Positions 1-8,866 of a stretch of 64,000 nt of DNA are shown piece after piece (position 1 is the first letter of the stretch; each line of letters begins with the position of its first letter). This DNA is from Formosa haliotis (GTDB lineage Bacteria; Bacteroidota; Bacteroidia; Flavobacteriales; Flavobacteriaceae): NCBI RefSeq assembly GCF_001685485.1, contig NZ_BDEL01000001.1, forward strand, positions 806,001 to 870,000, written 5' to 3'. The notes beneath the pieces are model-generated. The model ran no database searches and was not told where the DNA came from. It saw nothing but the letters and a program-made list of their open reading frames with translations. A program made the position numbers and the translations under genes.

Positions 1-2
1 TA

Positions 3-1289
3 TTTATCGAAATTCAATCTAGTATAAAACGTCAGTCTTGGGACACTTGTGTAAAGCATTATTACAGATTAGGCTTAGAAGAACATATTCCTGAATATTT
101 AACAATTAATATCCCTAGTTCTAATATTTCACGATGGAAACAAGAACCTAAAAGCAAATATAAAGGCTCTGAACTTTCCGAGTTTATCAATCAAGAAATC
201 GATTTAATTAAACGTTTTAACCAATCTACAAAAATTAAAACCGTAATCGAATGTTATTTCAAACTCTCCGATACCATAAACCATATCACCTCTAAAGCTA
301 AGGGGGTTAAATCGCTTATTAAAAACAACATGGAATTGGTGGTTAATTCCGTAGAATCTGTAAAACAGACAATACCAATAAATAAAGCACTAAAACTTTT
401 CAATATCTCTAGAAGTTCCTTTGAAAATTACAAAACAATACTTATTCATAAATGTGAATCCTATTATTATAAATGGTGCTCAAGAAAAATGCCAAATCAA
501 CTCTTAGCAAGCGAAGTGCGAACCATAAAAAACTATATGAATCATGATACTTATAGATACTGGTCAAAATCGTCCATTTACTTGAAAGCTATTAGAGATA
601 ACGCCCTTACCTGTGGCCTATCCACTTTTTACAAATACTGTAATCTTTTAGGTTTTACTGGTAATAATATCATTGTTAAGCCTAATAATTATAACCCGCT
701 TAAAACGACAAAACCGAACCAGGTATGGTGTGCGGATGTTACTATTTTTAAAACTCATGACGGTGTAAAACACTACATCCATATATTAATGGATCACTTT
801 TCTAAAATGGTTTTGGGCTATCAAATTGAAAAGCACAGCTCAGGAAAAGTTATACGACACCTATTACAAAGTGCTTATCTGAAATACAAACCAAAACAAA
901 CCCTATTTTTAACAGATGGTGGTTCTGAAAATGTAAACATCAATGTTAGTTCCCTTATCGATGCCTCATGCGGAAACCTTCAGCATAAAATAGCACAACG
1001 AGATGTGTTGTTTTCAAATTCTATGATTGAGGCTTTTAATAAAGTTCTTAAATATCAATTTCTATATCCTAAACAGATTAACTCCCTAAATAAGCTCGAA
1101 CAAATACTCCATAATGCCATCGAGACATACAATTTACAACGACCACAACTAAACTTAAACGGAAACACGCCTTTTGAAGTTTTTGATAACTCCTCTATCG
1201 ATTTTAGTACCTATTCTGATACGTTTAAAGCTCAAAAACAATATAGAATAGCTCAAAACAGAAACCCTTCCTGTAAATTATGTTTATAA
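3..1289 (+). CDS. DDE/rve-type IS transposase, 5' end outside window
   Basis: The reading frame is open from the first bases of the window, so the true start lies upstream; at least 428 codons are visible. The upstream part contains a segment (SSNISRWKQEP) that looks like a DNA-binding helix, and the second half is an integrase core: NQVWCADVT carries the first Asp, FLTDGGSEN the second, and SMIEAFNKVLKYQFL the Glu, followed by ETYNLQRPQLNLNGNTPFEVF, the usual tail of IS3/IS481-like transposases. It would catalyse cut-and-paste or copy-out transposition of its own element. No partner OrfA is visible because of the window edge. The exact IS family is not settled. The element's right end probably lies between its stop and the regulator remnant at 1446. 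Confidence 0.85.
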   Translation, partial: FIEIQSSIKRQSWDTCVKHYYRLGLEEHIPEYLTINIPSSNISRWKQEPKSKYKGSELSEFINQEIDLIKRFNQSTKIKTVIECYFKLSDTINHITSKAKGVKSLIKNNMELVVNSVESVKQTIPINKALKLFNISRSSFENYKTILIHKCESYYYKWCSRKMPNQLLASEVRTIKNYMNHDTYRYWSKSSIYLKAIRDNALTCGLSTFYKYCNLLGFTGNNIIVKPNNYNPLKTTKPNQVWCADVTIFKTHDGVKHYIHILMDHFSKMVLGYQIEKHSSGKVIRHLLQSAYLKYKPKQTLFLTDGGSENVNINVSSLIDASCGNLQHKIAQRDVLFSNSMIEAFNKVLKYQFLYPKQINSLNKLEQILHNAIETYNLQRPQLNLNGNTPFEVFDNSSIDFSTYSDTFKAQKQYRIAQNRNPSCKLCL

Positions 1290-1445
1290 ACCAAGGAATA
1301 ATATAATATCAAGGATTTAGACTGTATTCAAGTTAATAAAAGAACACTTCCATTATCCTTTTTCCTTACACAAAACCATAAATAATTCATCCTTAACCAA
1401 TTCCCTTATATGGGACTGCTTATTTTAAAATGTGCTCGGGAATAG

Positions 1446-1619
1446 CACGGCGATTTGCCCAAAGAAGTGGTTATCGAGGATAAACAGGCACAGGAACAGT
1501 TACGGTTGATTTCCGAGCTTGATACCGACGACAGGGCGATTATCTTCAAGATGATTGACAAGATGCTTACCTCTAAAAAGTTCAAGGATTTCTTCAGCAA
1601 AAACGTTGCTTCGCTTTAG
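1446..1619 (+). pseudogene. C-terminal remnant of XRE-type (phage repressor-like) transcriptional regulator
   Basis: An open stretch of about 55 codons from DLPKEVVIED to FFSKNVASL ends at a TAG at 1617-1619. It has the charged, helical character of the C-terminal tail of Bacteroidota XRE-family regulators (SELDTDDRAIIFKMIDKML). No start or HTH domain remains; an in-frame stop sits at 1443-1445. The stretch is visibly richer in G+C than its surroundings, which fits foreign origin. It probably was cut by the IS insertion whose transposase lies just upstream. It is not expected to make a functional protein. Confidence 0.6.
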
Positions 1620-1627
1620 AGCATAAA

Positions 1628-1650
1628 AAAACCGTCACTTGGGCGGTTCT
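1628..1650 (-). terminator. Intrinsic terminator of the RHS/lipoprotein transcript
   Basis: A 7-bp stem (1630-1636 with 1642-1648, one G-U pair) with a 5-nt loop is followed, reading on the minus strand, by a run of T (the A run at 1625-1631 of the plus strand). It lies just behind the minus-strand lipoprotein stop at 1654 and also faces the end of the regulator remnant. Confidence 0.6.
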
Positions 1651-1653
1651 TCG

Positions 1654-2004
1654 TTATCTCTTTTTGAGAGAGATATCTACCGTGTTTTTCTTTTGATAAA
1701 TTTCTTTCGTTTCGTGTCCATCGGTGTAAGTCTCCGCAGATACTTTCACTTCTACAAATGCTCCTTTGTCAAAATTAACTTTATACATTCCTTCATTATT
1801 GGTAGTGACTATTTTAGTTTCGTCCTCTGTGTAACTTTGGTCTGGACTGTTGCCATATTTCCAACAAATTATTGTTACATCAATATTTTTGATTGGCTCA
1901 TTCGTTTCGGCATTCTGAACAACTCCTTGTACGGTAATATCTTGCACATCTTTATTGCAAGACAAAAAACCTAAAAAGATAAATATCACATAGCAGTACT
2001 TCAT
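1654..2004 (-). CDS. Small lipoprotein with carboxypeptidase-regulatory-like domain; possible immunity partner of the RHS protein
   Basis: This 116-aa protein starts with a lipoprotein signal (MKYCYVIFIFLGFLSC, Cys at residue 16), so it should be anchored to a membrane on the periplasmic or outer face. The rest reads as a single beta-sandwich of the CarboxypepD_reg type (ITVQGVVQNAETNEPIKNIDVTI, then NNEGMYKVNF). It begins only 3 nt after the stop of the RHS gene and ends at a terminator, so the two are co-transcribed. In polymorphic toxin loci the gene right behind the toxin usually encodes immunity, and lipase-type effectors are often countered by periplasmic lipoproteins. That role is inference here. 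It could also be a plain surface lipoprotein. Confidence 0.75.
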   Translation of the reverse strand: MKYCYVIFIFLGFLSCNKDVQDITVQGVVQNAETNEPIKNIDVTIICWKYGNSPDQSYTEDETKIVTTNNEGMYKVNFDKGAFVEVKVSAETYTDGHETKEIYQKKNTVDISLKKR

Positions 2005-2007
2005 ATC

Positions 2008-5000
2008 TTAATTTTGATTTCTTGGATAGTTGTTTATCCTTGTATTGATTAATGGCTGTATTGTGTTCTGTGCTTTCTGTTGGATATTTCCGTGAGTAAC
2101 ACCTTTCCCAGTTACGTTTTTATTGATAACGTTGGTTTTGGATGGATTAACCGCACTATTTGGTCCACCGTTGGAACCTGGCGAATCGCTTGAGCCACTA
2201 TTGCTACTACTGCTTCCGCTACTACCACTTGATGTACCTGACGAAGTTGCTCCTGTTGACCTCGAAGAGCTCGAATTTCCAGAGTCGTCAGTTTGATAAA
2301 CATTTAAGTTAGTATCTACATTTTCGGGTATATCGGTATTTACAGTTGTATTCTGTAGTGGACCATCAGAACCATCTACCGTAACGAGCAAGTCTACATC
2401 TATCCCAGCTTCATTTAAACTTTCTGTTAAATCAACAGCAACATCAACCCCATAGCTATATCCGTAAACCATTACTTGGTCGCCAGCTTCATAATTATCA
2501 TTTACAAAACTCATTCCCGTACTAACTCCCGATGAAGAGGTTAAGCCTGGTGCTATTATTGTTCCAGAAAACTCTCTACCTGAACTTTGAGCAAAAGATT
2601 GAGTATTAGAATAATAATCGCCTGTTGTACCAGCCTTATCAACTGTAGTTGGTTGACCGCCTCCAGTTGGTCCACCGTGGTAGTATATAGCTAAAACCTT
2701 TTCTAATCCTTCTAATTCTACAAAAGCAATCGGACTGTTTTCACTAAATGCGTATGGCGAGTTATAAACAAAATCCTCTGCTAATGGGTCAATCTGCCAA
2801 AAACGTCCAATTGCTGGGTCGTGGGTACGCCATTTAAATTCAATCACATTTAGTCCAAGGTCTTCGTGTAATTCTTGTCCTTGGAATGTTTTGAGGTTAT
2901 TTTCTGTTCCTATAATTGTATTGTTGTAACCTTTGTGCTGTAATCCAAATGGGTAATAGTTGGTTTCCTCTAAAATCTCGGTATTTGGGTCAATGGCGCC
3001 ATTCAAATCAAGGTCGCTGTAACTTAGGCGAACATTGCCTACCAAGTCGGTGTAATTATAGACATAATTATATCCTTGACTTAAATCATTTTCATTTTTC
3101 GGCTCACTATATCCTTCGGGGTGATTAAAAAACTTCAATTTTTCGCCATTGAATATCCCTTGGTATATATAATTACTTAAATAAAGAGTATGTATAGGTT
3201 CACTTCCTCCATCAACAACTTCTTTTCTAAGCTTTCTTCCTGTAGCATCGTAAGTATAATAAATGAATGTATCGTCTTCGTTGAAAGTTATAGTAACTGG
3301 TAAATTTAGATGATTATACGTAATATTGGTTATTCCTTTATTGATATCTTTTAACATATTTCCATTATTATCATAAATATAATCAATTGTAGTATCATCT
3401 TCAAATTCCATTGTATTATCATCTACAAACCCATAGCCACTCTTTCCTTCATCTGAAACTATTATAAGTTTATTACTTTCTTCTTGATAGGTATAAGTTA
3501 AATCATCCATCATTCCATAATCATATGAATTAGACAATCCAGGATCCTTCTCTATTGCTCCTTTTCTAATTAACTCTAATATATTGCCATTCTTATCATA
3601 ACTAACATTTTGAAGATTAAATTTAGCTGTATTATCTATTGCATTTGTAATGCGGTTTAAAGCATCATAACTGTACTTATACCATTTTAACCCATTATCT
3701 GTATTGGAGGTGCGCCATTCTGTTCCACTTATATTACCATTGTATAATGGTGTACCTGAATGACTAACTCTATTATAGTTAATCTTAAATCCAAACAAAT
3801 CATTGCCTAAAGTTGTGGGGTTGTTAATCTGTTTTAACCAGCCCCTTATATTGTATGTAAAATCTACGGTTTGTAAACCTGTTGAGTTTTCTATAACTGG
3901 GGCTACTTCCCCGCCTACTTTTTTACTTTCTAATTGTCCTAATTCGTCATAAGTGTTTAAAACAATGAGTTCCTCTGGTTCACTGTTAATTTTTTGCTTC
4001 TGACTTATTAAACGCCCCATATGGTCGTAACTAAACGAATCTGTGGTCGAAATAATAGGAGGACCAGGAGAACCATCTGAATGATCTGATACAGTTTGCT
4101 TTACCTTACCAACAAAATCTAATTCCATTCTAACAACATCTGTCGTTCCTAAATACGTATTAACACTCTTATTGTATATCCCGCGTCCTTTTTCATCGTA
4201 TCCAATTATTGTAGTATTCCAATTAGATGTGGTTAATACCTTTACTTTACTTACTGTTGCTAGGCCTTTGGTTTTTAATCCTGTGGCTGTGGTTTGTCCC
4301 AAGACTGTACTTGGCACACTCATTCCTGCTGTATCCACATAACTATCGTAATAATTTACAGTATATAAATTGGTAATATTAGTATTTGGAAATGCTGAAT
4401 TGCTGTAATAAACAGTTCCCCCTGACAGATCCCTTCCTTCGTCTTGTCTGGTTTCATACTTGGTAGAAATAGCATTAGCCGCTTGCTGTAAAGCTGTTCT
4501 AGATGAATTACTGGAATACTCTCCGGTATACACTACACGACCAAAGACATCATATTTAGTAAACAACCATTTCCCTTGTGTTTTTAAATTTGGATCTCTG
4601 GTTAATACAACCTGATCCAGTTTGTTGTAAACAATTTCCTCCCAGTCTAAAGCGGTTCCTTTTCCTGGTATTTTCTTCTCGACCAAACGATTTCGACTAT
4701 CATACTTATACTGATAGCATAATTCGGACAATACTGTAGCACTAGGTGTTGTTGTATGAGATTCTGACTTTGGAGGTAACACATAAGTTAGATTCCCATA
4801 ATCATCATAGACATAATAGGTGTCGTGTGGGGTTTCTGTGCCACCAATTGTAGCATAAGTCCGTTTCAATACCACTCGCCCCTGTTTGTCTTTAAACTCC
4901 TCCGTAGTGTGATTTTTCCCCGAAGTCCAGTTCTCGTCCTTTGTTATGGTTTTATACAAACTATTTTCGGGATAACTGGATGTACCTCCTATTAATGTCG

Positions 5001-6765
5001 GAGTAAAATCGCTAGACAAACTAACACCATATAACTTGACCTCTCCGGAAGTATTCGAGCTATAGTCAAATTCTATTTCATGACCCGCTCCTAGTCTCCA
5101 ACTATCCCCTGGAGCTGCTTGGCGTATAACACGATTCAGAGGTGAGGCTTCTAATTCCTTTTCAGAGTAGGGGTTTGCCTCTGAAATACTACCCCATTCT
5201 TCTATATATCTATTATAATAGTAGAGTTTTATATCTGAAGTTACATTTATATCATTATACGCACCTAAATTAGATGTTCGTGAAATGGGTAAATAATCTT
5301 TTTCTTGTCTACCGAACTTATCATACTCTAAATGAGTTATAACATCCTCTTGTCCTCCTCCTGCTCTTATACCGATGCGCTGAATCTCCCTTCCTAAACC
5401 ATCATAATATGTTACAGATTCCATCTTTTCTTCCAAAGACAAACTACTTACGTCTGTTGTAGGTGATCTTGCTATTACTGTATAAACGTAGTTTTCATTA
5501 CTCAAATTACGCTGAGCGATTTCCGACTGCTTATATGAAAGTACCAGGTTATCTATCCCCATATCGCTGGTATAAGAACTTCCTGTTATTCCCGTAAATC
5601 TAAATTTAGTATTAGCTCCTGAAAAACTAGAGAGATCAATCTCCGCCGTATACCATTGATTTCCCTGATTTCCTTGTTTACTCCATAACTCCTCCCAGCT
5701 CACGCCGCCATCGGTACTTGCTAAAAACTTGAGGGTCCCCATGGCTGAACCGTACATATGATAATTAAAACTAAAGGTTCCTTGTTCTCCAATGGTGTAG
5801 CTTACTGATGTTATTGTTGCTGTTTTTGATGGATAATTTGGTGATGAAGATTCTGTGTAAAGGTATTGGCTACCTCCACTAGCGCCTGTAGGACCTGTAC
5901 TTGAAGAACTCGTCCCTCCCGAATGAACTGTCCAATCAAAATCTTCATCAGAATCCTGAATCCAGTTACCTAATCCGTTCTCAAAATCTTGAGTTATCGT
6001 TGTTAGACCATTCCCTGTAGGACACCCTCCATTGGAAAGAACCCCATTCTCACTAGGGCATTGATCATCGCCATTAGAAACATACCCTAAGGGTTGACTA
6101 CATGCCGATAATGTATCGTTAGGATCACCTAAACCATCATTATCTGAATCCTTATACCAAGTGTTAGGCTGATTTATGGTATAGCTTACTGTGGTAGCTG
6201 TACTCCACTGCCCAGAACTATTATCTCTTGCCCTTAGATAAAATACATTACCTGAACTCCTTGTTATGGACACTGTAGAACTAGAAGTACTTGTGCCTGT
6301 TGGACCGCTTTGCCAATAATAAGTCTGTCCTGTTGGAGGCACAGCTCTAGTTAACACCGTATTTCCACAATTATATGTTATGGTAGGCATTGGAGGCGAA
6401 GTAGGTATCATCACTATACTGGAAACCGATACCGACAAGTCTCCATAATAAAATCCAAAAGAGCCGTCCCCACTGTAACTTATACTCTGTGTACCTGATG
6501 TATTCCATGTTATTGCAACAGATGTTGGAGTCTCAAATCCCTTCTGACCCATACTTACAAACCAATTTGCTGAGAGAATATCTTCTGGCGGACTTACACT
6601 ATAAATATAGGAAGAATTAACAGAAACGGCTGTAGGGCCATTTACACTCAGCTCATTAGAACCAGGTATTTGTATTTGTGCTTCTAAATATTGTACCACA
6701 CATACCAATGCTAAAAACAGTAAAATTATTTTTCTTAATTTTATAGTATATATTATTTTATTCAT
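2008..6765 (-). CDS. Secreted RHS-repeat protein (DUF6443-type) with serine-hydrolase-like C-terminal region
   Basis: A 1585-aa protein with a signal peptide (about 1-29, ends YLEAQ). In order it shows: Ig/PKD-like beta domains (35-200), a thrombospondin type 3-like Asp-rich segment (DSDNDGLGDPND, about 204-215), a MAM-like domain starting ITQDFENGLGNW (about 257-415), a DUF6443-like entry region (YVYTVIARSP..., VTYYDGLGREIQ), many YD repeats, and the RHS-associated core (NVIEFKWRTHDPAIGRFWQIDPL). The core normally precedes a variable toxin tip. The tip has GYSYG around Ser1437 after a beta-strand, the nucleophile-elbow pattern of alpha/beta hydrolases, then a Ser/Gly-rich linker and a short tail (THGNIQQKAQNTIQPL) of a kind I believe recurs in related proteins. 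Function as a contact-dependent effector is inference. Confidence 0.85.
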   Translation of the reverse strand: MNKIIYTIKLRKIILLFLALVCVVQYLEAQIQIPGSNELSVNGPTAVSVNSSYIYSVSPPEDILSANWFVSMGQKGFETPTSVAITWNTSGTQSISYSGDGSFGFYYGDLSVSVSSIVMIPTSPPMPTITYNCGNTVLTRAVPPTGQTYYWQSGPTGTSTSSSTVSITRSSGNVFYLRARDNSSGQWSTATTVSYTINQPNTWYKDSDNDGLGDPNDTLSACSQPLGYVSNGDDQCPSENGVLSNGGCPTGNGLTTITQDFENGLGNWIQDSDEDFDWTVHSGGTSSSSTGPTGASGGSQYLYTESSSPNYPSKTATITSVSYTIGEQGTFSFNYHMYGSAMGTLKFLASTDGGVSWEELWSKQGNQGNQWYTAEIDLSSFSGANTKFRFTGITGSSYTSDMGIDNLVLSYKQSEIAQRNLSNENYVYTVIARSPTTDVSSLSLEEKMESVTYYDGLGREIQRIGIRAGGGQEDVITHLEYDKFGRQEKDYLPISRTSNLGAYNDINVTSDIKLYYYNRYIEEWGSISEANPYSEKELEASPLNRVIRQAAPGDSWRLGAGHEIEFDYSSNTSGEVKLYGVSLSSDFTPTLIGGTSSYPENSLYKTITKDENWTSGKNHTTEEFKDKQGRVVLKRTYATIGGTETPHDTYYVYDDYGNLTYVLPPKSESHTTTPSATVLSELCYQYKYDSRNRLVEKKIPGKGTALDWEEIVYNKLDQVVLTRDPNLKTQGKWLFTKYDVFGRVVYTGEYSSNSSRTALQQAANAISTKYETRQDEGRDLSGGTVYYSNSAFPNTNITNLYTVNYYDSYVDTAGMSVPSTVLGQTTATGLKTKGLATVSKVKVLTTSNWNTTIIGYDEKGRGIYNKSVNTYLGTTDVVRMELDFVGKVKQTVSDHSDGSPGPPIISTTDSFSYDHMGRLISQKQKINSEPEELIVLNTYDELGQLESKKVGGEVAPVIENSTGLQTVDFTYNIRGWLKQINNPTTLGNDLFGFKINYNRVSHSGTPLYNGNISGTEWRTSNTDNGLKWYKYSYDALNRITNAIDNTAKFNLQNVSYDKNGNILELIRKGAIEKDPGLSNSYDYGMMDDLTYTYQEESNKLIIVSDEGKSGYGFVDDNTMEFEDDTTIDYIYDNNGNMLKDINKGITNITYNHLNLPVTITFNEDDTFIYYTYDATGRKLRKEVVDGGSEPIHTLYLSNYIYQGIFNGEKLKFFNHPEGYSEPKNENDLSQGYNYVYNYTDLVGNVRLSYSDLDLNGAIDPNTEILEETNYYPFGLQHKGYNNTIIGTENNLKTFQGQELHEDLGLNVIEFKWRTHDPAIGRFWQIDPLAEDFVYNSPYAFSENSPIAFVELEGLEKVLAIYYHGGPTGGGQPTTVDKAGTTGDYYSNTQSFAQSSGREFSGTIIAPGLTSSSGVSTGMSFVNDNYEAGDQVMVYGYSYGVDVAVDLTESLNEAGIDVDLLVTVDGSDGPLQNTTVNTDIPENVDTNLNVYQTDDSGNSSSSRSTGATSSGTSSGSSGSSSSNSGSSDSPGSNGGPNSAVNPSKTNVINKNVTGKGVTHGNIQQKAQNTIQPLINTRINNYPRNQN

Positions 6766-6777
6766 AATACTGCTCTT

Positions 6778-7260
6778 TTATTGCTTGTTCTGTTTCTTTA
6801 GGTACCAAGTGTCCATTAAGCGGTTAACATCGGACGTGTTTTCGCCGAGATTTAAGGTCATGCTTGTTTCATCAATTTCCATCACCTGCTGATTAAACTC
6901 GTGACCATCCAGATAAATTAATAGCGTAACCCTGTCTGCCAAGAGCTCCCATGTCCCTTCCTGTGAATGCTCTGAATCTATTCTAATGATATAAGTACCA
7001 TCTTTAGAAAAAGTAAGCCTACGAGCTCCTATACCCTTTTTTATGGCTTCTTGCTTCTCTGCTTTTAAACTTTTATAATACGACTTAGATTCTTGCTTTA
7101 TCGCCTTTAGAGTGTTGGGATAATCCAACTTCCAACTACCAAGTAACAGATCGAAGGTGTCATTATAAGCACGCTCTTGAGCAACGCTAAGATTACTAAT
7201 AAAAAGAAATAGACAGGTGAACACCAGTAAGCGGACTGCTGTGATGGTTTTGATAAACAT
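6778..7260 (-). CDS. Secreted lipocalin-like protein
   Basis: A 160-aa protein with a clear signal peptide (hydrophobic 8-24, cleavage after SVAQ). The mature part begins DTFDLLLGSWKLD, continues with RRLTFSKDGTYIIRI and EGTWELLADRVTLLIYLDG, and ends MDTWYLKKQ; this GxW...GxW spacing is the pattern of lipocalin-like or DUF4923-type Bacteroidota proteins that form small beta-barrels. It sits 12 nt upstream of the RHS gene in the same direction, so it is probably the first gene of that transcript. No catalytic residues are visible. A role in binding a hydrophobic ligand or in helping the RHS protein is only a guess. Confidence 0.7.
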   Translation of the reverse strand: MFIKTITAVRLLVFTCLFLFISNLSVAQERAYNDTFDLLLGSWKLDYPNTLKAIKQESKSYYKSLKAEKQEAIKKGIGARRLTFSKDGTYIIRIDSEHSQEGTWELLADRVTLLIYLDGHEFNQQVMEIDETSMTLNLGENTSDVNRLMDTWYLKKQNKQ

Positions 7261-7283
7261 ATGCTTGGTTTTAGGGTTTTGGT

Positions 7284-7454
7284 TTATTGGTCTTTATAGT
7301 GATATTGATTTTTACTTAGTATTTTGAATTCTGAATCTTTAACATATTCTAACCTTCCAAAATCATCATAATCGTAATAAACAGTATTACCCTTGGGATC
7401 GGTCTCACTGGTCATACCTATTAACGGATCGTAGGTAGAAATCGTAAACCTTAA
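7284..7454 (-). pseudogene. Leftover C-terminal tail of another RHS/YD-repeat protein
   Basis: On the minus strand an open frame of about 57 codons, ending with TAA at 7284-7286, reads FTISTYDPLIGMTSETDP, then KGNTVYYDYDDFGRLEYVKD and ILSKNQYHYKDQ. YDPLIGMTS and YYDYDDFGRL are typical YD-repeat signatures. There is no start codon or upstream domain, and a stop in the same frame cuts it at the upstream side. It is therefore a fragment, probably from recombination or deletion at this RHS locus, which is a known habit of such loci. Confidence 0.6.
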
Positions 7455-8117
7455 CCTCTTCCATTTTAGCCGTAGGATTTTTCAGAATTTTTATCCCCTT
7501 ACATTTATTCTATGAATTTCGATTGCTTTTGAAAATTCCTAAAAATCATCATTATAATAACGACAGGGATATGGTTAAAGATTTTCTACTGAGCGACTAC
7601 CTTCTTTTGAATCTGGAAAATATTACGGTAATATCAAACCTGTTAACTATTTATTTTTTTCATGATCTAATTTTAAAGTGTGAAACTTATAAACTAATTC
7701 TTAAAAACAAGTAAGGTTCTTCCTTAGAATAAGTAAGGTTGCCCCAAAAAACACATTAATAGAACTTAAAACATTGTTTTACACGAAATAAATTCTTAAT
7801 AAAAATAATCCTAACTCTTACCCTGAAAAGAATTATTAAAGATAATTACGTACAACGAAGTAAAGTAAAATAAAGTAAAGCCCTAAAACATCTATTTTAT
7901 TGGTTAAAATTCCAATGTTTTAAGACTTAATTTCATTACCAACTTAAATGTAAAAACAGACATTTTGAGCCACTAGAATCAGAAAATACAAACCACATGC
8001 TCCTCATTAATTCTCTCTTAACAAATCAATTATAGCACTATAGCTTTTAAAGCTGCTTATTTTGTACCAATTCTCCCAACTATCCAACAGACTTCTACAA
8101 ATTGACATAATTAACAC
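7455..8117. other. AT-rich non-coding stretch
   Basis: I see no convincing gene here on either strand. A 63-codon plus-strand frame at 7523-7714 has no recognisable family, no good ribosome site and an ordinary AT-rich composition, so I do not call it. A short direct repeat (AAGTAAGGTT) occurs twice around 7710-7735. The region separates the RHS locus from the AbiE pair. Confidence 0.4.
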
Positions 8118-8205
8118 ATATAATCGTATTTTTTCCGATTATATAATACAATTTAGTCACATAATTGCTACTTTTGAATTAATTAATCGGAATAAAACCG
8201 ATTAA
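8118..8205 (+). promoter_or_regulatory. AbiE promoter between two palindromic operators
   Basis: Palindrome 1 has 9-bp arms ATATAATCG (8118-8126) and CGATTATAT (8136-8144). Palindrome 2 has 8-bp arms TTAATCGG (8183-8190) and CCGATTAA (8198-8205). They share the half-site TAATCG. Between them, at 8169-8176, lies TACTTTTG, a match to the Bacteroidota -7 element TAnnTTTG. AbiEi antitoxins of type IV systems are known to bind inverted repeats and repress their own promoter, so these are likely the antitoxin operators. The start codon follows at 8225. Confidence 0.65.
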
Positions 8206-8224
8206 ACATAAAAATAATTACATT

Positions 8225-8866
8225 ATGGATTTTAAAACAATGATAAAAGAGTATTCTGAGACTCCTTTATCTAGACATTTAATTCTAGATTTACTTCGTG
8301 ATTACAAAAGACCTAATGATAAAATCAGCGAACTTATTAAAAGCAAAAAACTAATTTCAGTAAGAAGAGGATTATACATAATTGGACCTGAAAACTATTT
8401 ACCATCACCAGAACCTTTTTTAATAGCAAATCATCTAAGAGGCCCTAGTTATGTATCTTTAGAATCTGCATTGTCGTATTGGAATATGATACCTGAGAGA
8501 ACTTATGAAATTAGCTCTGTTACCAGTAAACCATCAAAATTATATAAAACTCCAATCGGCAGATTTAGTTACCAAAACTTAAAAATGCCATATTATTCCT
8601 TTGGAATAAAAAACATAGAATATTCACCTAAACAATCCGTTTTAATTGCTTCTCGTGAAAAAGCTCTATGCGATAAAATTATTCTAACACCAAATATTAA
8701 TCTTAGAAGCATAAAACAAACACAAGAATTTTTAATGGATGATCTTAGAATGGATGCAGAGATTTTAAGCACATTAGATATAGAAATCATACAATTATGG
8801 ATTCAGGATGCACCTAAAAAAAGTAGCCTAAAAATGCTTATTAAAATGTTAAAAGAATTACGATGA
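8225..8866 (+). CDS. AbiEi-family antitoxin of a type IV toxin-antitoxin system
   Basis: A 213-aa protein with the AbiEi layout: an N-terminal winged helix that would read DNA (residues 15-60, ISELIKSKKLISVRRGLYIIG), then the C-terminal antitoxin domain (PEPFLIANHLRGPSYVSLESALSYW, REKALCDKI). It should repress the promoter through the palindromes just upstream and neutralise the nucleotidyltransferase toxin encoded directly after it. Its stop (8864-8866) overlaps the toxin ATG (8863-8865), the usual translational coupling in this family. The family serves in abortive infection and in stabilising mobile DNA. The gene is intact, although the toxin gene is not. Confidence 0.85.
   Translation: MDFKTMIKEYSETPLSRHLILDLLRDYKRPNDKISELIKSKKLISVRRGLYIIGPENYLPSPEPFLIANHLRGPSYVSLESALSYWNMIPERTYEISSVTSKPSKLYKTPIGRFSYQNLKMPYYSFGIKNIEYSPKQSVLIASREKALCDKIILTPNINLRSIKQTQEFLMDDLRMDAEILSTLDIEIIQLWIQDAPKKSSLKMLIKMLKELR

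Noticed and set aside
7523..7714. 63-codon frame on the plus strand
   Set aside because: AT-rich, no family resemblance, no ribosome site and no neighbour that would explain it.
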